DNA of 64,000 nt. Source: Gimesia aquarii (GTDB taxonomy: Bacteria; Planctomycetota; Planctomycetia; Planctomycetales; Planctomycetaceae). The translations under genes and the position numbers were made by a program. A model generated the notes under the pieces. That model saw only the letters and a list, made by a program, of their open reading frames with translations. It ran no database searches and was not told the DNA's origin. The stretch covers positions 2,377,231 through 2,441,230 of the forward strand of contig NZ_CP037422.1 in assembly GCF_007748175.1 (NCBI RefSeq), read 5' to 3'. Within the stretch, counting starts at the first letter, position 1, and the number at the start of each line of letters is the position of its first letter. This document shows, in pieces, positions 9,670 to 18,981 of this stretch.

Positions 9670-10086
9670 GGGTATCTTGGCTCCGTTTACTTTATTGAGT
9701 TGATCGACCTTGCATAGAACTGTATGAAAGGAAAAGCAGGTTTTAAATCAAAATGACTCAGATCTCGGGACTCGCATATTTGTTATGTTACCGACCAATT
9801 CCAATTTTGTAACGTTCATAACCCGTACTTTTAAATTTTTTCAAGTGCTGATTCGAATCGTCAACGTTCCTGGAATTCAATAATTAGCTCAGAAAGAAGA
9901 ATTCTCGAGATCTTGTTCTGATCTAAGAGTGCAAATCAAGACCAGTATCTTCAGGAAAAGCTGAAATGGATGACGCAATTTCAGAATGACAAACGTCGTT
10001 TCACAGGTTATGCTGAAAATAGTTCGCTCTGCAACTTCTCAATGTGATAACTGACTCGATTCTCTAATCAGGAAAATATCCAAATC
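9670..10086. other. Divergent promoter region, no gene seen
   Basis: 417-bp spacer between the divergent HPPD-like gene and the sulfatase. It must carry promoters for both. I see no strong consensus promoter, known riboswitch or long inverted repeat. Confidence 0.5.
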
Positions 10087-11580
10087 ATGAAATACTTTTT
10101 TATTTCTCATGATCTGACCGAAATTCAACAGAGCTCCCGTTGCGCGTGGATCAGTTTTGGTCTCATAATTTGTAGCTTATCTGCAACTTCTATTTCTTAC
10201 GCCAGGCAGCCAGCAACTCCCAATATCATAATGATTATCTCGGATGATCAAACCTATCGGGATTTCGGCTTTATGGGAAATAAAGAAATCCAAACTCCTT
10301 ATATTGACCGTTTAGCAAAGCAATCTGCACGTTACGTGAATGGCTATTTACCAACTAGCGTCTGCAGCCCGTCTCTTGCCACGTTGCTCACCGGCTTGTA
10401 TCCACACCAAAGTGGCATTCACTACAATCATCCACCACCGGGCAATAGTCGGTTTAATCAGATGACTTCGCGAAAAGAATATGAAGCAAAACGCGGTCAG
10501 GCGTTTCGATTGATTCAGAATGTTGACACGTTACCACGTCTGTTGGCTGCACACGGATATCGTTGCTTACAAACGGGGAAATTCTGGGAAGGCCACTATC
10601 GCAATGCTGGTTTTACAGAAGGAATGACTGTTTTTAAGCCTGTTCTCGATCAGACATTTGGTGGGAATCGAAAACTGGCTCATGGTGAATTGGTCGCGCA
10701 TGGAAATGGTGACTGGGGATTAAAAATTGGCCGCGAGACGATGCAGCCCATTTATGATTTTGTTCGCGATTGTGATAAGAAAAAGACCCCCTGGTTTGTC
10801 TGGTACGCCCCCTATCTACCACATCAGCCTCACGATTCTCCTCAGAAGTACTTTGATCTGTATCGAAATAACCAACACGTTTCCAAACAGGAAATTGCCT
10901 ACTATGCAAGCTGTTCACAGTTCGATGAGACTGTTGGAAAGCTGATACAGTTTGTGGAGCAGAAATCGAATCCAAAAAATACTCTTTTTTTATTTGTCAT
11001 TGATAATGGCTGGACACCAGGACAAAAACCGATGAAATATCGAGAGAATTATCATCATACCAAAACGAGTAAACGCTCTCCATTTGAAGATGGATTGCGT
11101 TCGCCAATTCTCATTCGCTGGGATGGCGTGATCAAACCGGCAACTCATACTCCACTGGTTAGCAGTATTGATGTCGTGCCTACACTCTTACATGCGACAG
11201 GACAACAAGAAAGAACTCAAGCACTCCCCGGAATGAATCTACTGCCTTCTGCTCAAGGAACAGAAACGTTACCAACGAATCGAGCAGTATTTGGTGCCAT
11301 TTACCCAGGAGATGCTTCATCGCTGGATCATCCCGAACGCGATGTCGCCCACCGCTGGATTCGTAAAGGCAATCTGAAGTTAATAACAACTCACAACACG
11401 AATGCACAAGGAATCGCATGGAATGATTATCACCGTGGCGACGTTTTATTCAACCTGGACCACGATCCGCACGAAACAACAAATCTCATAAATGAAGAAC
11501 ATTATCGTCAATCACGAGTTGAACTCAGAGGCCTACTGGATAGATGGTGGAATCCGGAAATCGTACATTCAAAAAAGTAA
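10087..11580 (+). CDS. Secreted sulfatase (S1 family, atypical active-site motif)
   Basis: Exported arylsulfatase-type hydrolase, 497 residues, with an N-terminal hydrophobic segment (WISFGLIICSLSATSISYA) after a 20-residue polar lead. Metal-binding ISDDQ at 52-55, the active-site region VCSPSLATLLTG at 92-103, the WYAPYLPHQPHDS loop, and FVIDNGWT near 300 for the second metal site. Family members convert the Cys of C-x-P-S-R to formylglycine; here the Cys93, Pro and Ser are present but the usual Arg is Leu97. The histidine-containing region and C-terminal subdomain look intact. Substrate likely a sulfated glycan, inferred from family habits in planctomycetes. The 3' end nearly touches the convergent RraA-like gene (5 bp). 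Confidence 0.85.
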   Translation: MKYFFISHDLTEIQQSSRCAWISFGLIICSLSATSISYARQPATPNIIMIISDDQTYRDFGFMGNKEIQTPYIDRLAKQSARYVNGYLPTSVCSPSLATLLTGLYPHQSGIHYNHPPPGNSRFNQMTSRKEYEAKRGQAFRLIQNVDTLPRLLAAHGYRCLQTGKFWEGHYRNAGFTEGMTVFKPVLDQTFGGNRKLAHGELVAHGNGDWGLKIGRETMQPIYDFVRDCDKKKTPWFVWYAPYLPHQPHDSPQKYFDLYRNNQHVSKQEIAYYASCSQFDETVGKLIQFVEQKSNPKNTLFLFVIDNGWTPGQKPMKYRENYHHTKTSKRSPFEDGLRSPILIRWDGVIKPATHTPLVSSIDVVPTLLHATGQQERTQALPGMNLLPSAQGTETLPTNRAVFGAIYPGDASSLDHPERDVAHRWIRKGNLKLITTHNTNAQGIAWNDYHRGDVLFNLDHDPHETTNLINEEHYRQSRVELRGLLDRWWNPEIVHSKK

Positions 11581-11585
11581 GATCT

Positions 11586-12254
11586 CTATAAAATTCCATA
11601 CTTCGCAAATGCATCCGTGGCAGACATCCCATTTTTGATACTGTCGCGAAATATATTTTCTTCGTGTACTTTCTTCCAAGCCAGTTGGATTACTTCTTGT
11701 TCCACTTCTTGCGGTACGACAGCGATTCCATCAATGTCAGCAAACACCAAATCCCCGGGTGAGAAAATAACGCCACCGATTTCTACTGATACATCAATGT
11801 CTACTATTCTTTGTCGGTCTTTGCTGTCATAAGGTGATGTCCCCACTGCCCAAACCGGAAACTGCATTTCCCGCATCTGACGTACATCGCGAACAGCTCC
11901 ATCAATGATCGCGCCACAGCAACCTCGGTGATGAACCGCCGTCGAAAGTAACTCCCCCCAGATTCCAGAACGCATCGAACCACTGGCAGCCGCGATGAAA
12001 ATCTCATCAGGCTTAACCGAATCCGCGGCCTTAAGTTCCAGTTCATAGGGGCTGGGATCTACGTGATACATATCCACCCATAAACTGGTTTTGCAGCGTC
12101 CGACAACAACAGATTCTACCGTCATGGGCAGTAGTTCTTTACGAGGTGATTGAAGAGTATACCCAATGGAATCGAGGGCATCACAAATAATAGCAGAATG
12201 CATTGATTGGCGCATCATTTCCAGAGTGATCGTTTCCGGTAAGGGCTCGTTCAT
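11586..12254 (-). CDS. RraA-family aldolase-like protein
   Basis: 222-residue member of the RraA / HMG aldolase / oxaloacetate-decarboxylase fold. Recognisable features: CDALDSIGY near the N-terminus, AAASGSMRSGIWGELLSTAVHHRGCCGAIIDGAVRD in the middle (the GELL and G-x-V-RD signature around the metal and pyruvate site) and GDLVFADIDGIAVVP towards the C-terminus. Such proteins act either as class II 4-hydroxy-4-methyl-2-oxoglutarate or related aldolases, or as RNase E inhibitors; in a catabolic cluster the aldolase or decarboxylase role is the better inference. The start lies 2 bp after the IclR stop, indicating translational coupling in an iclR-rraA operon. Confidence 0.85.
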   Translation of the reverse strand: MNEPLPETITLEMMRQSMHSAIICDALDSIGYTLQSPRKELLPMTVESVVVGRCKTSLWVDMYHVDPSPYELELKAADSVKPDEIFIAAASGSMRSGIWGELLSTAVHHRGCCGAIIDGAVRDVRQMREMQFPVWAVGTSPYDSKDRQRIVDIDVSVEIGGVIFSPGDLVFADIDGIAVVPQEVEQEVIQLAWKKVHEENIFRDSIKNGMSATDAFAKYGIL

Positions 12255-12256
12255 TT

Positions 12257-13021
12257 TTAACTCACACTTTGTTGTTGAATTTGTTTTGTGATTCGCTGAG
12301 ATGTTCGGACAACTGCTTTGATAAATTGTTGTAATGTCTTTTGATTAGCGCGGGCGCTGGGCACACTCAGACTGATTGCAGCAATGACATTTTCGTCTTC
12401 ATAAACGGGGGCACCAATGCAAGTCACACCAACATCGTTCTGGTCCTGTTCAACCGCATAACCATCCTGCTGCACTCGTTGATGAATCTTTCGTAACTGG
12501 TTGACGTTGACGACGGTTTGCGTTGTCCGCGCAATGAGTCTGGTCCGTTCGATGAGTGCATCCCACGATTCATCATTCATTTGAATGGTAATCGCGCGAC
12601 CTAATGCAGTAGAGTAAAATGGATCGGTCGCATTCGGTTCAACAATCCGTCTTAAGGGATGCTTGCTCTCTAAGACACGTAGGTAACGGACTTTGGTTCC
12701 TCGCAAGACACCCAGATTGACGGTTTCCGCTGTTTCATCATGTAGAACACGTAAAAAGGGATCGGCAAGTTCTGTCAGTCGATCGTCCATTTTTCCCAAG
12801 GCTAAGCGACGTAATTTGGAAGTAATCTCATAGACGCCTTTTTCCACGCGACTGACATAACCCAATTCAACTAATTCTCGGAGAATGCGGTGTACGGTCG
12901 GTTTGTGAAACCCTAACTCCTGAACAATCTCCATCAATGAAAGCGCACCCTCAGATGAAGCTAACACTTCCAGCACATGAAATGCTTTGCCCAATGATGT
13001 CGCTTCTATAATTGAAGACAT
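12257..13021 (-). CDS. IclR-family transcriptional regulator
   Basis: DNA-binding regulator of about 254 residues, read from the ATG at 13021 (a TTG at 13039 is the only upstream alternative). N-terminal winged helix: KAFHVLEVLASSEGALSLMEIVQELGFHKPTVHRILRELVELGYV. The C-terminal GAF-like effector domain runs from about 75 to 250 and contains RYLRVLESKHPLRRIV, YSTALGRAI and VTCIGAPVYEDENVIAAISLSVP. IclR proteins usually sense a small organic acid. Placed divergently from the M81/enolase genes and coupled to the RraA-like gene, it probably controls both arms. A TTCA-N6-TGAA palindrome overlaps the -10 box of the divergent promoter (13090-13103) and is a candidate operator. Confidence 0.9.
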   Translation of the reverse strand: MSSIIEATSLGKAFHVLEVLASSEGALSLMEIVQELGFHKPTVHRILRELVELGYVSRVEKGVYEITSKLRRLALGKMDDRLTELADPFLRVLHDETAETVNLGVLRGTKVRYLRVLESKHPLRRIVEPNATDPFYSTALGRAITIQMNDESWDALIERTRLIARTTQTVVNVNQLRKIHQRVQQDGYAVEQDQNDVGVTCIGAPVYEDENVIAAISLSVPSARANQKTLQQFIKAVVRTSQRITKQIQQQSVS

Positions 13022-13071
13022 TTTGTAACTGATCCGCAAAAAGAGATTTCTTCACGATGATTCGCAAATGC

Positions 13072-13100
13072 TTGCAATTCAGACTCTATTTCATTATAGT
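13072..13100 (+). promoter_or_regulatory. Candidate sigma-70 promoter with overlapping palindrome
   Basis: TTGCAA (13072-13077), 17-base spacer, TATAGT (13095-13100), about 90 bases before the M81 start. The imperfect palindrome TTCA-TTATAG-TGAA at 13090-13103 covers the -10 box, a reasonable place for an IclR-type operator. Inferred by eye. Confidence 0.42.
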
Positions 13101-13191
13101 GAATTTATCATTCCAATATAAGATATAAAACTTTATTTTTCAGATTGACTCAGAAACACTGAAAAGTTGTCTTCTACAGAGGGAGTCCCCG

Positions 13192-14679
13192 ATGCGTGTC
13201 GGAATTATTTCGATTCAACACGAATCAAATACGTTTATTCAAACCGCAACTACTCTTGATGATTTTAAATATGATGTATTGGCTACCGGAGAGAAGATCT
13301 ACCCGATTTTCGAAAACGCAGCGCACGAACTCGGCGGTTTCTTTGCCGGCCTGGCAGAAACAGAGATCGAAGCTGTTCCTATTTTTGTGGCACGCGCTCT
13401 ACCAGGAGGAACGATCACAAAAGAGACCGTTAGTACTCTGATTCATCTGTTAGACAATGAACTAAGCCAGGCAGGAAAGCTGGATGGTTTATTAGTAGCA
13501 CCGCATGGAGCTGGTGTGAGTGAACAAGAACGCGATCTGGATGGCTATTGGCTGGAACTTCTACGTGAACGGGTGGGACCAGAGATTCCCATTGTTTGCA
13601 CTTTGGATGCCCATGCAAATTTGTCGCAAAAAATGCTTGATGCCTGCGACGCAACAATTGTTTATCGTTCAAATCCACACATCGATCAACGTGATCGTGG
13701 AATCGAAGCAGCTCGTTTGATGTATCGCATCTTACAAGATGAGATAAAACCAACTCAAGCAGCCTGCTTTGTTCCCGTTGCGATTAATATCGAACGTCAG
13801 CATACATCTTCAGAGCCGTGCGCATCATTGTATCAGCTTGCTGACGAAACGCTGAAAGACGCCAATGTTTTGACTAATAGTATCGTACTTGGATTTCCCT
13901 ATGCTGATGTGCATGAAATGGGTTCGAGTTTTATCGTCGTTACTGACAATGATCAAATACGCGCCCAAAAATTAGCCGACCAACTGGGCCAGACATTGAT
14001 CACTCGTCGAGAAGAATTTCAGGCACATTTGACCGGAATTAAAAAAGCCTTGGATCAAGCAGAGAAAATGGAAGGTCCCGTCTGTTTCCTGGATATGGGC
14101 GATAATATCGGCGGTGGCTCTCCCGCAGATGGCACAACCATCTTACATGCGATTCAGCAACGTCGAGGGCCCACGTCATTTGCCTGTCTCTATGATCCTG
14201 CAGCAGCAAAACAAGCCATTGATACGGGCGTTGGCAATACACTTCAAGCACTGGCGATCGGAGGAAAAACCGATGATCAACATGGAGACCCTTTGGTCGC
14301 CGACGTCACTGTATTGAGTATCCATGATGGCCATTTTACTGAATCACAAGTGCGTCATGGAGGTAAAACAGAATATGACATGGGACCAACCGCCGTTGTG
14401 CAAACTAAATTCGGATTGACGGTGATGCTAAACAGTCACCGCACACCGCCATTCAGTCTGGGACAATTGACATCTTGTGGAATTAACCCCGCAGATTATC
14501 AAATTCTCGTTGCGAAAGGCGTACAAGCACCTCTAGCCGCCTACAGCCCGGTCTGCCCTAATTTAATTCGCGTGAACACACCAGGGGTCACTTCAGCGGA
14601 CATGGAACAATTTCAATACCAGTATCGACGGCAGCCACTGTTTCCTTTCGAACAAATTGAACAGGAACTTACGTCATAG
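13192..14679 (+). CDS. M81-family metallopeptidase (MlrC-type)
   Basis: 495-residue protein of the MlrC (microcystinase C) family, putative zinc-dependent amidohydrolases. Family signatures present: IQHESNTF (residues 8-15), LPGGTI, VAPHGAGV, LDAHANLS, YRSNPHIDQRDRG for metal binding, FPYADVHEMG and, at the start of the C-terminal domain, DMGDNIGGGSPADGTTI. No signal peptide, so cytoplasmic. GGGAG ribosome-binding site is well placed before the ATG. MlrC of sphingomonads cleaves linear microcystin fragments, but most homologues are in clusters with no toxin link, and here the partner genes (enolase superfamily, RraA, IclR) point to catabolism of a small amide- or ester-containing compound. 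True substrate unknown. Confidence 0.9.
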   Translation: MRVGIISIQHESNTFIQTATTLDDFKYDVLATGEKIYPIFENAAHELGGFFAGLAETEIEAVPIFVARALPGGTITKETVSTLIHLLDNELSQAGKLDGLLVAPHGAGVSEQERDLDGYWLELLRERVGPEIPIVCTLDAHANLSQKMLDACDATIVYRSNPHIDQRDRGIEAARLMYRILQDEIKPTQAACFVPVAINIERQHTSSEPCASLYQLADETLKDANVLTNSIVLGFPYADVHEMGSSFIVVTDNDQIRAQKLADQLGQTLITRREEFQAHLTGIKKALDQAEKMEGPVCFLDMGDNIGGGSPADGTTILHAIQQRRGPTSFACLYDPAAAKQAIDTGVGNTLQALAIGGKTDDQHGDPLVADVTVLSIHDGHFTESQVRHGGKTEYDMGPTAVVQTKFGLTVMLNSHRTPPFSLGQLTSCGINPADYQILVAKGVQAPLAAYSPVCPNLIRVNTPGVTSADMEQFQYQYRRQPLFPFEQIEQELTS

Positions 14680-14749
14680 TCAGAATAAATTCTAATTGTT
14701 AAAAGTAAGTGGTGTCTGATAAGAGTCAACATCACACAAAGGACTTAAA

Positions 14750-15967
14750 ATGCAGATCACCAAAATAGAAACCTCGATTGCCGAGTCAATCATGCCGGGT
14801 CTGCTATTGGTACGAGTTCATACTAGCGAAGGAATTGTAGGTTGTGGCGAAACGTACTATGCCCCGCATGCCGTTGCCGCGTTAATTCATGACTGGTTGT
14901 CTCATTACCTGATGGGGAAGAATCCACTTAACATCGAGTCCCACTGGCGATTTCTTTATGAACGCTCTACTAATTTTGGCTCACGCGGTGCAGAACTACG
15001 CGCGATTTCCGCCATTGATCTGGCTTTATGGGATATCTTCGGACAAGTGACATCACAGCCGATCTGGCAGCTGCTGGGAGGCTGCGTGCAGGAATCCATT
15101 CGCACATACAATAGCTGCGGTGGCCCTTCTTATGGCGGTACAACCGATACGGAGAAATCTCACTGCTGGCCCGGTTATGGTCCGGTAGGCAATCAAGGAC
15201 CATTAAATGATTACTGGTCTGCTGTGAATGAACCAGTCGAATTGGCAGAATCATTGATCTTGGAAGGTTATCAGGCACTTAAAGTCTGGACACTCGACTT
15301 TGCCGCGCACAAAACCAATGGTCCGTTACACATTACATATCAAGATATCACGCGTGCGTTGAAACCGTTTCAGAAAATTCGAGAAGCCCTGGGAAACAAT
15401 ATTGAATTGATCATAGACGGTCACGGATTCTTCCAGCTCGCCCCCGCATTACGAATCGCAAAACGGTTACAGGAATACGACATTCTCTGGGCTGAAGATC
15501 TGCTACGTGTGGACTGTGTTGACACATTGAGTGATTTTAGAGAGAAAACCCAGATCCCGGTAGCTGTGAGTGAAATGTTCAACGGCCCCGATGACTATCG
15601 GCTGGTTCTGGAAAAACGGGCCGCTGACTTTGTGATGATTGATCCAACCTGGGTCGGCGGAATCTCGCAAACGAGAAATATCACACGACTGGCGCAATTT
15701 TATAACATTCCTGTCGTCATGCATGATTGTACTGGTCCATTAACTCTATTAACGGGAGTGCATGTTGCCGCCAGTTCGAATAATGTGGCATGGCAAGAAA
15801 GCCTGAGAGCACATTTGAGAATGCTCTATCCCCATCTTATCGATCAAACAATTGAAGTCAAAGATGGTCGGATTCAGATTCCACAAACGCCAGGAATGGG
15901 CGTCGCCTGGTTGCCTGAACTATTCGAACCGGGACAGAATCAATATCGAATAACGCAAATTGCGTAA
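14750..15967 (+). CDS. Enolase-superfamily dehydratase/racemase (MR/MLE type)
   Basis: 405-residue mandelate racemase/muconate lactonizing enzyme homologue; abstracts a proton alpha to a carboxylate, usually on an acid sugar. N-terminal capping domain (residues 1-125) then the TIM barrel. Three Mg ligands are visible: Asp223 (IIDGHG), Glu249 (WAEDLL) and Glu275 (VSEMF). Possible catalytic bases: Lys178 in ALKVW and the His325-Asp298 pair (MHDC, MIDPTWVGG). In the classic K-x-K motif the second Lys is replaced by Trp180, so the reaction specificity is not that of a canonical racemase. It follows the M81 gene by 70 bp and is most likely in the same operon. Confidence 0.88.
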   Translation: MQITKIETSIAESIMPGLLLVRVHTSEGIVGCGETYYAPHAVAALIHDWLSHYLMGKNPLNIESHWRFLYERSTNFGSRGAELRAISAIDLALWDIFGQVTSQPIWQLLGGCVQESIRTYNSCGGPSYGGTTDTEKSHCWPGYGPVGNQGPLNDYWSAVNEPVELAESLILEGYQALKVWTLDFAAHKTNGPLHITYQDITRALKPFQKIREALGNNIELIIDGHGFFQLAPALRIAKRLQEYDILWAEDLLRVDCVDTLSDFREKTQIPVAVSEMFNGPDDYRLVLEKRAADFVMIDPTWVGGISQTRNITRLAQFYNIPVVMHDCTGPLTLLTGVHVAASSNNVAWQESLRAHLRMLYPHLIDQTIEVKDGRIQIPQTPGMGVAWLPELFEPGQNQYRITQIA

Positions 15968-15997
15968 ACCATATTCTATCGATCTTGAATCAGAACG

Positions 15998-16138
15998 TTA
16001 TTGAAGTCCGATGACGTTTCCTGATTCGTCGACGTCAATCTGTAATGCGGCAGGCTCTGAGGGTAACGGTTTACCTGGACACAATTCAAATTGATCGACC
16101 CTGAATTTGAATGAAAAAATTTCCCTGTTATCACCGAA
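15998..16138 (-). pseudogene. Possible out-of-frame coding remnant after the secreted 893-aa gene
   Basis: Immediately beyond the stop of the downstream-strand gene, the +1 shifted frame stays open for 46 codons and reads like real protein (FSFKFRVDQFELC, then LQIDVDESGNVIGLQ and a TAA). It has no ATG or convincing start. The same frame upstream of a TGA at 16139-16141 also looks protein-like (FLEDKGKREFK). It may be the original C-terminus lost by frameshift, or the relic of another gene. Low confidence. Confidence 0.3.
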
Positions 16139-18812
16139 TCACTTGAACTCTCGCTTTCCTTTGTCTTCGAGAAATCGTATCTGTATTCTCCCAGTCTTCT
16201 CCAACAATCCAGCGATAGTTTAAAATTCGTCGACCATTCGTTTGCTCAGCACGAATCCAAAGTTCTTTGCCTTTTAACGCATCAGCATTGGGTATGTGAT
16301 AAAGTTTACGGTCCTGGCCATTTTTGAGTTCTGTCACAATCCGTCGCATGCGTTTCATCCGTGGAACAAATAGACTGCAACGAAATTGGAGCGTTTCAAG
16401 AGGTGAGGTGTTGTTAATGATAATCTGCTCAACTTCCAGCACATTACCTTCAATTTTCTTGTCGACCACTTTGATCACAATATCTCCCAATCCGACACGA
16501 TAAGGCCTGTGTACGCGGATCGAATAAAGCCGCTCCGCAGAAATTTCGTAATCGATTGATACATCTTTTCGCCCCAGACTGGCATTTGTAGGTAAAGTCA
16601 TAAACGTCTCCAGGCGATAGTCCTCTCCTGCGCCTGCATTAAACACCCACTCTTGGGGCTCTGTCTCCCAGCCTTTCGGAACATTTAAAAACGCCTTAGC
16701 GCGAATACTTTGCGAGAACGTGTTTTTGCCAATCACAGCTTCATTATGACCTCCGTACTCACTTTTCGATTTCCCTTTTTCAAATTGAGCGGCCAGCCTC
16801 CAGTAAGCAACTTCTTTATTACATTTTCGAATAATTATAGGAGAAGAGTCCACGGAAAGGATTTGACGCCGGGTCTTTGGATCGCGATCTAATTGAATTC
16901 TTCTACCCCAGACATCCGTAGCATAAGCGTGTTCCCCTAAATAAATGACTTCTTCCGTCGGTTCCTCATTCCAAACGAATACCACAACTTCTTCGTCTCG
17001 CATAAAGACATGATTTGTACTTTTATTGGGCATATTAAAAGTACCCAGATATTTTGTATCCTGAAGTGACAATGCCACCGTTCTCCAGGGCAGAAAGAGA
17101 AGCGTGGGTGAACCGTTTTTATTTAATAAACCATGTTGTTCATCGAAGATCGAGGAAGCAAAAATACCATCTGCTCCCATATATTTTGCAGTCACCATTC
17201 GTTTTGCCAGATCTACTCCCCGCTCTTCTGGAGAGTAGCCATCCCGGGGAAGTGGGGTTAATGTGACCCAGCGAGAGGTGATACTAGACGACAATTTGGA
17301 GTTCTGAAGTTCTCGAGCGAGATCGGAAGGCGATAACCGACTCTCGTTTTTAATAGACATAAAACTGTTTACCAGACCTTTTTCAGGTAATGGCGTTTTC
17401 CAGTCCCAGTGAATGCCGACATGAGTATCACGTCCAATTAAGTCGAGTTGGGACTTCACTTTTTTCAAAGTAGTATTCAGGTTCTGCATACCGATAAAGC
17501 TTTGGTCATCGTCTCCACCCAGTTGCCAATAATTTACTAATGATGTAAAACGGGCAAATACTTCTTCGAGTGACGGTGACCAGAAACTCACAGGCATCGT
17601 GAAAATACCACTAACACCCTGCCAGTCTTTTGCAAATTGAGATCGTATTTCTTTGGGGGGATGGTTAAGCAATCCAATCGGTGTGATGCCTTTATTCGAC
17701 ATTGCATCCAGCATCTCTGCGACCTGGTTTGGTTTATGACCATTTTTCGACGACATTACGTTCCACAACGGAAATTTAATCCAATTGATCCCCGCCTGAG
17801 CGGCAATATCAGGCAGCTTATTAAGTGGAAGTTGCGCATTTTCCTCTGAAATAGTCCAACCAAATTCCCCTGTCGCTTTGGGAACCACTAAATCAATGAC
17901 GGCAAACGTCGATTTCTCCGCCAGTATCGACTTCTGATCATGTAACAGGTTCGATCGGACTTCATAAAAGCCATATTCCATAGGTTTCAGGCGCCAGACT
18001 TCCGTATGTTTATTACCATCCAGCAAACGATTATCAGCCGATTTCTTCACTTCTTCCGGGCTCGACATTAATTCGAGTGAAGAGTTGGCAACCCGTCGAT
18101 TCATACTATCAACGAGTTCTAGATCAAGCAGATATTTTTTTTTCGGATTTAATCCACTGATACGACTACTGACTCGTATTTCTGCGGAATGATCAATAAA
18201 GTGACGATGATAATTATTAAAAATTTCCAACTGTGGCAAGCTACCTATCCAGAGATCGTCAAACCAGATGTCTCCTGAAATATCTTTCTGTTTGTTATGA
18301 GCCACATGACAACCAATGACAACAAACCGAACATTGGATTTGGGCGTCATCGGGCCAATTGCGACTTCAGCCCAATCGCTATGAGTTCCGGTAACTGGCC
18401 GACTCAAAAATTTCTGAACACGCTGACGTTTATGATCAAGGAATGAAACAGAAACCAAAGCCGCGTCATACTTTAATCGCTGTGTTTTGATGAACCCACG
18501 GAATAAATAAGCGTGATCTGCATCAATTTTTACAGGAGGGGAATAAATCGTGGCATGCCCTCCGTTCACTGCAATATGTAGGCTTTGATCTCCGGTGCGT
18601 CCCATCTTTCGATCGATGGAAATATCAATATATTGTGGATATCCCGGCCCCTTTCGGCGAGACCAGTCATCCGGATTGTCATCAAAGTCCCGGTCTTGTT
18701 TCGTTTCGAACGAATAAGTAACGATTGGCATTGAATCATTCACCAAGTTCCCTTCAAGAGGCAAACCGGCGAGCAACGCTAGGTAGCAGGTGAGATGCGA
18801 TGACAGTATCAT
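16131..18812 (-). CDS. Large secreted protein, glycoside-hydrolase-like, function unknown
   Basis: About 893 residues from the ATG at 18812, which has GGAAAG upstream; the longer frame begins with TTG at 18839. The N-terminal signal is MILSSHLTCYLALLAGLPL. Residues 25-200 resemble a carbohydrate-binding beta-sandwich (YSFETKQDRDFDDNPDDWSRRKGPGYP, HIAVNGGHATIYSPPVKID, ISGDIWFDDLWIG). The central part, about 310-600, reads as a TIM barrel of the beta-glycosidase kind (WTISEENAQLP, AQAGINWIKFPLWN, ITPIGLLNHP, HVGIHWDWKTP, MVTAKYMGADGIFASSIFD), but no catalytic Glu pair can be assigned. The last 250 residues are beta-rich. Probably a periplasmic or surface carbohydrate protein. Its end is discussed under the neighbouring remnant. 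Confidence 0.7.
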   Translation of the reverse strand: MILSSHLTCYLALLAGLPLEGNLVNDSMPIVTYSFETKQDRDFDDNPDDWSRRKGPGYPQYIDISIDRKMGRTGDQSLHIAVNGGHATIYSPPVKIDADHAYLFRGFIKTQRLKYDAALVSVSFLDHKRQRVQKFLSRPVTGTHSDWAEVAIGPMTPKSNVRFVVIGCHVAHNKQKDISGDIWFDDLWIGSLPQLEIFNNYHRHFIDHSAEIRVSSRISGLNPKKKYLLDLELVDSMNRRVANSSLELMSSPEEVKKSADNRLLDGNKHTEVWRLKPMEYGFYEVRSNLLHDQKSILAEKSTFAVIDLVVPKATGEFGWTISEENAQLPLNKLPDIAAQAGINWIKFPLWNVMSSKNGHKPNQVAEMLDAMSNKGITPIGLLNHPPKEIRSQFAKDWQGVSGIFTMPVSFWSPSLEEVFARFTSLVNYWQLGGDDDQSFIGMQNLNTTLKKVKSQLDLIGRDTHVGIHWDWKTPLPEKGLVNSFMSIKNESRLSPSDLARELQNSKLSSSITSRWVTLTPLPRDGYSPEERGVDLAKRMVTAKYMGADGIFASSIFDEQHGLLNKNGSPTLLFLPWRTVALSLQDTKYLGTFNMPNKSTNHVFMRDEEVVVFVWNEEPTEEVIYLGEHAYATDVWGRRIQLDRDPKTRRQILSVDSSPIIIRKCNKEVAYWRLAAQFEKGKSKSEYGGHNEAVIGKNTFSQSIRAKAFLNVPKGWETEPQEWVFNAGAGEDYRLETFMTLPTNASLGRKDVSIDYEISAERLYSIRVHRPYRVGLGDIVIKVVDKKIEGNVLEVEQIIINNTSPLETLQFRCSLFVPRMKRMRRIVTELKNGQDRKLYHIPNADALKGKELWIRAEQTNGRRILNYRWIVGEDWENTDTISRRQRKARVQVIR

Positions 18813-18981
18813 AGAGCTTTCCTGAATATGACAGTTCAATATCTATTGAATCGTCCATTTTTTGATCGAATCTCAATCTGGAACAGGAAGGGAATCCCTG
18901 ATTTTTCAATCCTTTCCTGTTAACTTCAGGAGATCATTCTTTTTAGGCAGTCGGTTAGATAAAATTTGCCGGTTGATCTAA

